Assembly (NCBI GenBank): GCA_903813345.2
Contig: CAIIXF020000005.1
Coordinates: 37,451,375 to 37,515,374 of the forward strand
Direction of reading: 5' to 3'
Length of the DNA: 64,000 bases
DNA from: Owenia fusiformis
Taxonomy: Eukaryota; Annelida; Polychaeta; Sabellida; Oweniidae
The translations under genes were made by a program, and so were the position numbers. The notes under the pieces were generated by a model that had not been told where the DNA came from, ran no database searches, and saw nothing but the letters and a program-made list of their open reading frames with translations. Below, piece after piece: positions 60,091-64,000 of the stretch; the stretch's first letter is position 1; the number at the start of each line of letters is the position of its first letter.

Positions 60091-62376
60091 CTAATTTCTG
60101 AATTTCAATAAATCGCGAGAAATAATCGACAGTAATTTATTCTGTTTAGGTTTCTCAATTTGACATTCAGAGCAAGATTTAACTTTGTCCTGTATTTGTT
60201 CATTTATACTAGGCCACCACACGGACATGCGAGCACGCTCCCTACATTTATTCATACCCAAGTGACCATCATGAATTCTCTCCAGAATTTCAGAACGCAT
60301 ACTTTCGGGGACAACAATACGACTTCCAAAAAGTATCAAATCCTGGACAGTGCTAAGAGAATCACGATACACAAAATATGATTTTGCACACATTTTTACG
60401 CTCGATATACCACTAGGCCACCCATGTATGATATATTGCATTACAACCTGCAACGTATCATCGGAAAGTGTCGCCACACGAATCTTGTCAAGTTTGTCAT
60501 TAGACACTGGCTTGGTTTCCACAACTGACTCAACATATGCTGAAACTTCATTTTCCAATTCATGATCTTCGCGACTTTGTTTTGGAATTGACTTGGATGA
60601 TGCACGTGACAATGAATCTGTTACAATCAGTGATTTCCCTGGGACATGTACAGCCTTAACATTAAATCTCATCAATCTGATAAGGAGACGCTGACACCTT
60701 ACCGGGGCTAAGTCAAGATCTTTACTGTTGATGAGAGGAATCAGAGGTTTATGATCGGTTTCTACAATAACAGTATCCATACCTGTGAGGTATCGACCAA
60801 ATTTCTCACATGACCATGTAATACCCAGACACTCCTTCTCAATCTGTGCGTAGCGCGTTTCACTATCAGACAAAGAACGATGACAAAATGCTACAGGTTT
60901 CCACTGATTTTCACTATGCAACTGCCATAAAGCGCCGGCAATAGCATGACTCGATGCATCTGAGCTAACTCGCGATTTTTTCTGAGGGTCATAATATGCA
61001 AGAACTGGGGCGCTACATAATTTTCTTTTCACTGATTCAAATGCAGACTCCTGAGATGGTCCCCATATCCATTCTGAATCGGATCTCAATAACATGTTCA
61101 TTGGGTGACAAATGTCCGACAAATTGGGCACATACCTTCCCAAATAGTTGATCATTCCTAACATCCTTTTCAATTCTGTTACATTTGTCGGCGGTGCATA
61201 CTCATTTATTGCCTTAACCTTTTCTGGGTCCGGTTTAACACCAAATTCACCGATGACATGACCCAAAAACTTCAATTCCGTTTTCCGAAATTTGCATTTT
61301 GACTTGTTCAAACGTAGACCCGTTTTTCCGATGACTTCCAACACATTTCGGAGATTTCTGTCATGGGAGTCCGTGTCTGGGCCAAAAACGACAATATCGT
61401 CCATGAAGACAGCTACGCCATCTATATCGCGCAACATTTCTGACATTCGCGACTGGAAAATCTCTGGCGCAATTGTGATGCCAAAAGGTACACGACAATA
61501 ACAATACCTACCCCAAGGTGTAATAAAGGTAGTTAACTTTTGACTTTCATCATCTAAAGGCAGTTGCCAAAATGAATTTGACAAATCAAGTGTAGAAAAT
61601 ATACGTGCGTCCTTCAACTTAAATAGCATGTCTTCTAATGTTGGAAGTTGGAACCGCTCACGCGCAATACACGGGTTAAGCTTACGTAAGTCACAACACG
61701 TTCTTATGGCACCCGAGTGCTTCTTTACATTTACCATAGGCGCACACCACTCTGTTGGTTCATTGATTTTACGAATTACTCCTAAATCTTCCATCTTTTC
61801 CAAGTTTTCTTTGACCTGGGGCAATATTGGGAATGGTACTCTACGTGGAACAGGCGCATTATACGGCTTCGCATCCCCAGTAAGCTTAATTTTCACAGGA
61901 GACGTTTTCATGATACCTCCTTCCCCAAACACAGAATCTACAGCTTCAACGCGTTTAACAAGATTCATAGCACTACAGACTGATCTGCCCAACAGGTTAA
62001 CAGTATCTTGTTCAACTACATGTACACGATATTTGTATTCACGACCATTGTACAGAGATGTGGCCATAAAATAGCCTAAAACATGTAACTTACCTCCAGG
62101 TGAATGGAACTGAACAGTTTCCTGACACAAACTTGGCCTCGGCTCAAGACCTTCATAAGTTTTCTCTGATATTACCGTACTATCCGCACCGGTATCTATT
62201 TTAAAACATAGTTTAGATTTTTCGACGGGCAATACAATTTTCCAAGCCGAAATTTCTTCCACAGTGTTTGTTTGTACATGACCAATAAACAACTCTGAAC
62301 CACTGTCATAGTCATTGTCATCGTCAAGGTCATAATCTGTCTGTCTATTTGGTTGGTCTGATTGGTTGCAGGACAA
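60091..62376 (-). pseudogene. Ty3/Gypsy pol: protease, RT, RNase H, integrase zinc finger
   Basis: The 761-codon frame contains an aspartic protease site (DTGADS at 61-66) and reverse transcriptase with catalytic Asp264 (TLDLSNSFW) and FMDD at 324-327. RNase H residues include SSDASSHA around 473, Glu515 and Asp541. An HHCC integrase finger uses H702, H705 (HDGHLG) and C735, C738 (CSEC). It stops after KFRN because an internal deletion removed the start of the integrase core, including its first catalytic Asp, and shifted the frame. All parts up to the zinc finger look intact, so decay is moderate. Confidence 0.92.
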
Positions 62377-62966
62377 CCGCCATCCCTGCTTTTATGCTTA
62401 GTATACCCACAATATTGACAAGGCTTAACAGGGACGAAACGACGTCCCGATGGGGATTTACCAGGTTTGGGCTTAAATTCAGGTTGGGGCTTAGGCTGGT
62501 GTTTTACTGATGGGTTTTCAATTTCACTGTAGTTAGGCTTTCTTGACACTGCATCAACATTCACATTGCAATTCTGACTCTTAACGAGCTCAGATTGGCG
62601 CATTTTTGCCACTACATAATCAAGCTCTAATTTGAACTTATTTTCATTCATTGAGTCCATCTGTAATTTCTCGGACAGTTTACAGTCTGCCATACCTGTG
62701 ACCAGTTGATCTCGAATCTCTTCAGTTGGCTTGTCATATTCACAATGTTCAACCATATCATATAAGGCACGTATGTACGCTTCAGCTGATTCACCAGTTT
62801 CTTGATTCCTTTTACGGAATTTGACACGATTGTTCAACACATTTCTCTTTGGAACGAAGTGACTATCAAATTTTTCCAAAACTTTGGAATATACCTTTTT
62901 GTCATCTGGGTTTTCGAATGACTTCCCCATGCTTATTGATACCAGGTACATGTATAATACTATCAC
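62196..62966 (-). pseudogene. Ty3/Gypsy gag, N-terminally truncated
   Basis: Residues about 10-130 match the capsid region of K02A2.6-type elements (KFDSHFVPKRNVLNNRVKFR; EAYIRALYDMVEHCEYD). A basic linker is followed by a zinc knuckle CQYCGYTKHKSRDGGC with spacing CX2CX4HX6C, two residues longer than the usual CCHC box. The capsid start is lost, and the opening residues (MIVLYMYLVSIS) come largely from sequence at the break. The frame overlaps pol by 181 nt, pol being in the -1 frame, as expected for frameshift expression. Confidence 0.85.
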
Positions 62967-63014
62967 AACTAGAATTGCATTGCATGTGAAAAATATTTCT
63001 TATATTTTTTACAG

Positions 63015-64000
63015 TTGCGTCGCGAGTGCTAGGTAAACAATTGAGAGAAGTATTTCAAACTCAAATAGAAGTCTCAGCTTATCCTCTAAGGAAAATCTCT
63101 AAAATCGAGAGGAAGTTGAACAATAATTGCATATGCATTAAGGGAATACCGACGTCTGCTTCCAAGGAGACAGTTCAACTATTCGTTGAGAGCATGAGCC
63201 AGCAGAGTAATCCAGAGATACATTATGGTTATGAGCCTGAGAGAGCATTGGTGAAATTTCAAGAGCCAATAGGTAAAGTACATATGAATCGCTCATGTAG
63301 TAAGCTAGGCTCTAACGTTTTCTAGGGTATATCATTGAAACTTGAGTATAAACTTAAGTATGCATTTTTACATATGGTTACTAGATAGGTATCCGTTTCA
63401 GATGATTTTGAGCCGCTGGAGAATTTCACAAGGAAAAGGAAACTAGAAAATTGTGTTCTGAGTCTGGAGAAAATATTTGAGTCCAATGCTATCCAAGTGT
63501 ACAACATAAATGAGAGAACCACTGAAGACTGTCTAGAGTTGTATTTCTCTTGTCCTAAATGGAGCAGAGGGGGCGATGTTGAGAAGATTGATTTGAAGAA
63601 AACTGAGCAACTAATTGCTATTGTCTACTTCATGGATTACAGAGGTAAATATTGAGTCAGAGAAATAATTTTCATGAAACTGTTAGTCACGTATGATAAA
63701 TAGTTGTAATGTAGTTCATGTTTATTTTTTCAGTCGTAGCTAATGTGACAAGAAAGCAAACCCATACTTTGAATGGTAACAATATGACAGTGAGAGTGTA
63801 TCACGCTTTCCTTGGTCCTGTTGATGAGGACTTCAATACATCGACTCCCCATCTCAGGTTGCCCAAACCACTTGTCAAACCACTAGAAAGAGAAAGGAGC
63901 ATTGTATGTGAAAAGGTGACAAATCTCAAGAGTTGGGAAACGAGATTCTTACTCATGAACAGGTTCATAGCCACCCTTAATGAAAAATTCCAAGATTTGG
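63015..64000 (+). CDS. PARP14-like protein, RRM-repeat region (partial gene)
   Basis: Exons 63015-63272, 63402-63644 and 63734-64000 (open at the window edge) are joined by phase-1 introns with GT/AG ends. The peptide shows repeated RRM-like units: CICIKGIPTSASKETVQLFV in exon 1; AIQVYNINERTTEDCLELYF, GGDVEKIDL and QLIAIVYFMDYR in exon 2; then VANVTRKQTHTLNGNNMTV and RVYHAF in exon 3. Tandem divergent RRMs of this style with LELYF and GGDVE words are found in PARP14/PARP10-type mono-ADP-ribosyltransferases. The macro and ART domains would lie beyond the window, so the family call is tentative. The first exon begins with an acceptor, so 5' exons lie upstream, perhaps across the retrotransposon. 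Confidence 0.48.

Larger units (their letters stand above)
59011..62990 (-). mobile_element. Decayed Ty3/Gypsy LTR retrotransposon (K02A2.6-like)
   Basis: In minus-strand order the element has a partial gag (62966-62196), a pol frame with protease, reverse transcriptase, RNase H and the integrase zinc finger (62376-60091), an integrase remainder in another frame (60014-59184), a polypurine tract and one LTR. The beginning of gag and the 5' LTR are missing. The integrase core is broken by a deletion and frameshift near 60.06-60.14 kb. The copy is inactive. Its left boundary near 62.97-63.0 kb is approximate. It lies between the TRIM-like and PARP14-like exons, in antisense orientation. Confidence 0.93.

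Overview
The window is animal nuclear DNA: AT-rich, with spliced genes (GT/AG introns from about 100 bp to over 9 kb), AATAAA signals, and many old and young transposable elements. Nothing prokaryotic is visible. The RPL29 and MKP-3-type phosphatase genes are metazoan. A TRIM-like RING/B-box gene, a PARP14-like RRM gene, a K02A2.6-type Ty3/Gypsy element and CATAGCCAGG-type dispersed repeats suggest a marine invertebrate, probably a lophotrochozoan such as a mollusc. That placement is inference.

Layout. (1) 1-10.7 kb: ribosomal protein L29 on the + strand, three coding exons, with a young 5'-truncated LINE in its second intron. (2) 10.7-30.5 kb: gene-poor, with minisatellites, TIR elements including a 1.5 kb element with roughly 500 bp inverted arms, and two weakly supported orphan exons (19.7 and 25.8 kb). 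(3) 30.5-41.2 kb: a complete DUSP6/7/9-type MAP-kinase phosphatase on the - strand. Its large intron carries pogo-like MITEs, one of them split by another element. (4) 42.3-45.7 kb: a cluster of foldback repeats with a second LINE inserted into one arm. (5) 45.7-54.5 kb: AACGTT-rich and other repeats, a possible membrane-protein 5' end on + (48.6-49.4 kb), a new small secreted cysteine-rich peptide gene on - (49.8-50.8 kb), and a TIR-bounded minisatellite (51.1-52.4 kb). (6) 55-59 kb: a four-exon RING/B-box/coiled-coil (TRIM-like) gene on +. (7) 59-63 kb: a decayed Ty3/Gypsy retrotransposon on - whose LTR interrupts the last TRIM exon and supplies its stop codon. (8) 63 kb to the end: three exons of a PARP14-like RRM-containing gene on +, running off the window.

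The genes do not form an operon or pathway. The phosphatase is an ERK-feedback enzyme and RPL29 is housekeeping. The TRIM-like and PARP14-like exons could be parts of one immune-type locus split by the retrotransposon. The strongest candidate for something undescribed is the cysteine-rich secreted peptide gene: three short exons, TATA box, signal peptide and 16 cysteines in the mature part, which becomes visible only when the exons are joined. The most interesting structural observation is the LTR that truncates the TRIM-like coding sequence. All exon structures were assembled by eye from reading frame, splice consensus and intron phase, without transcripts.
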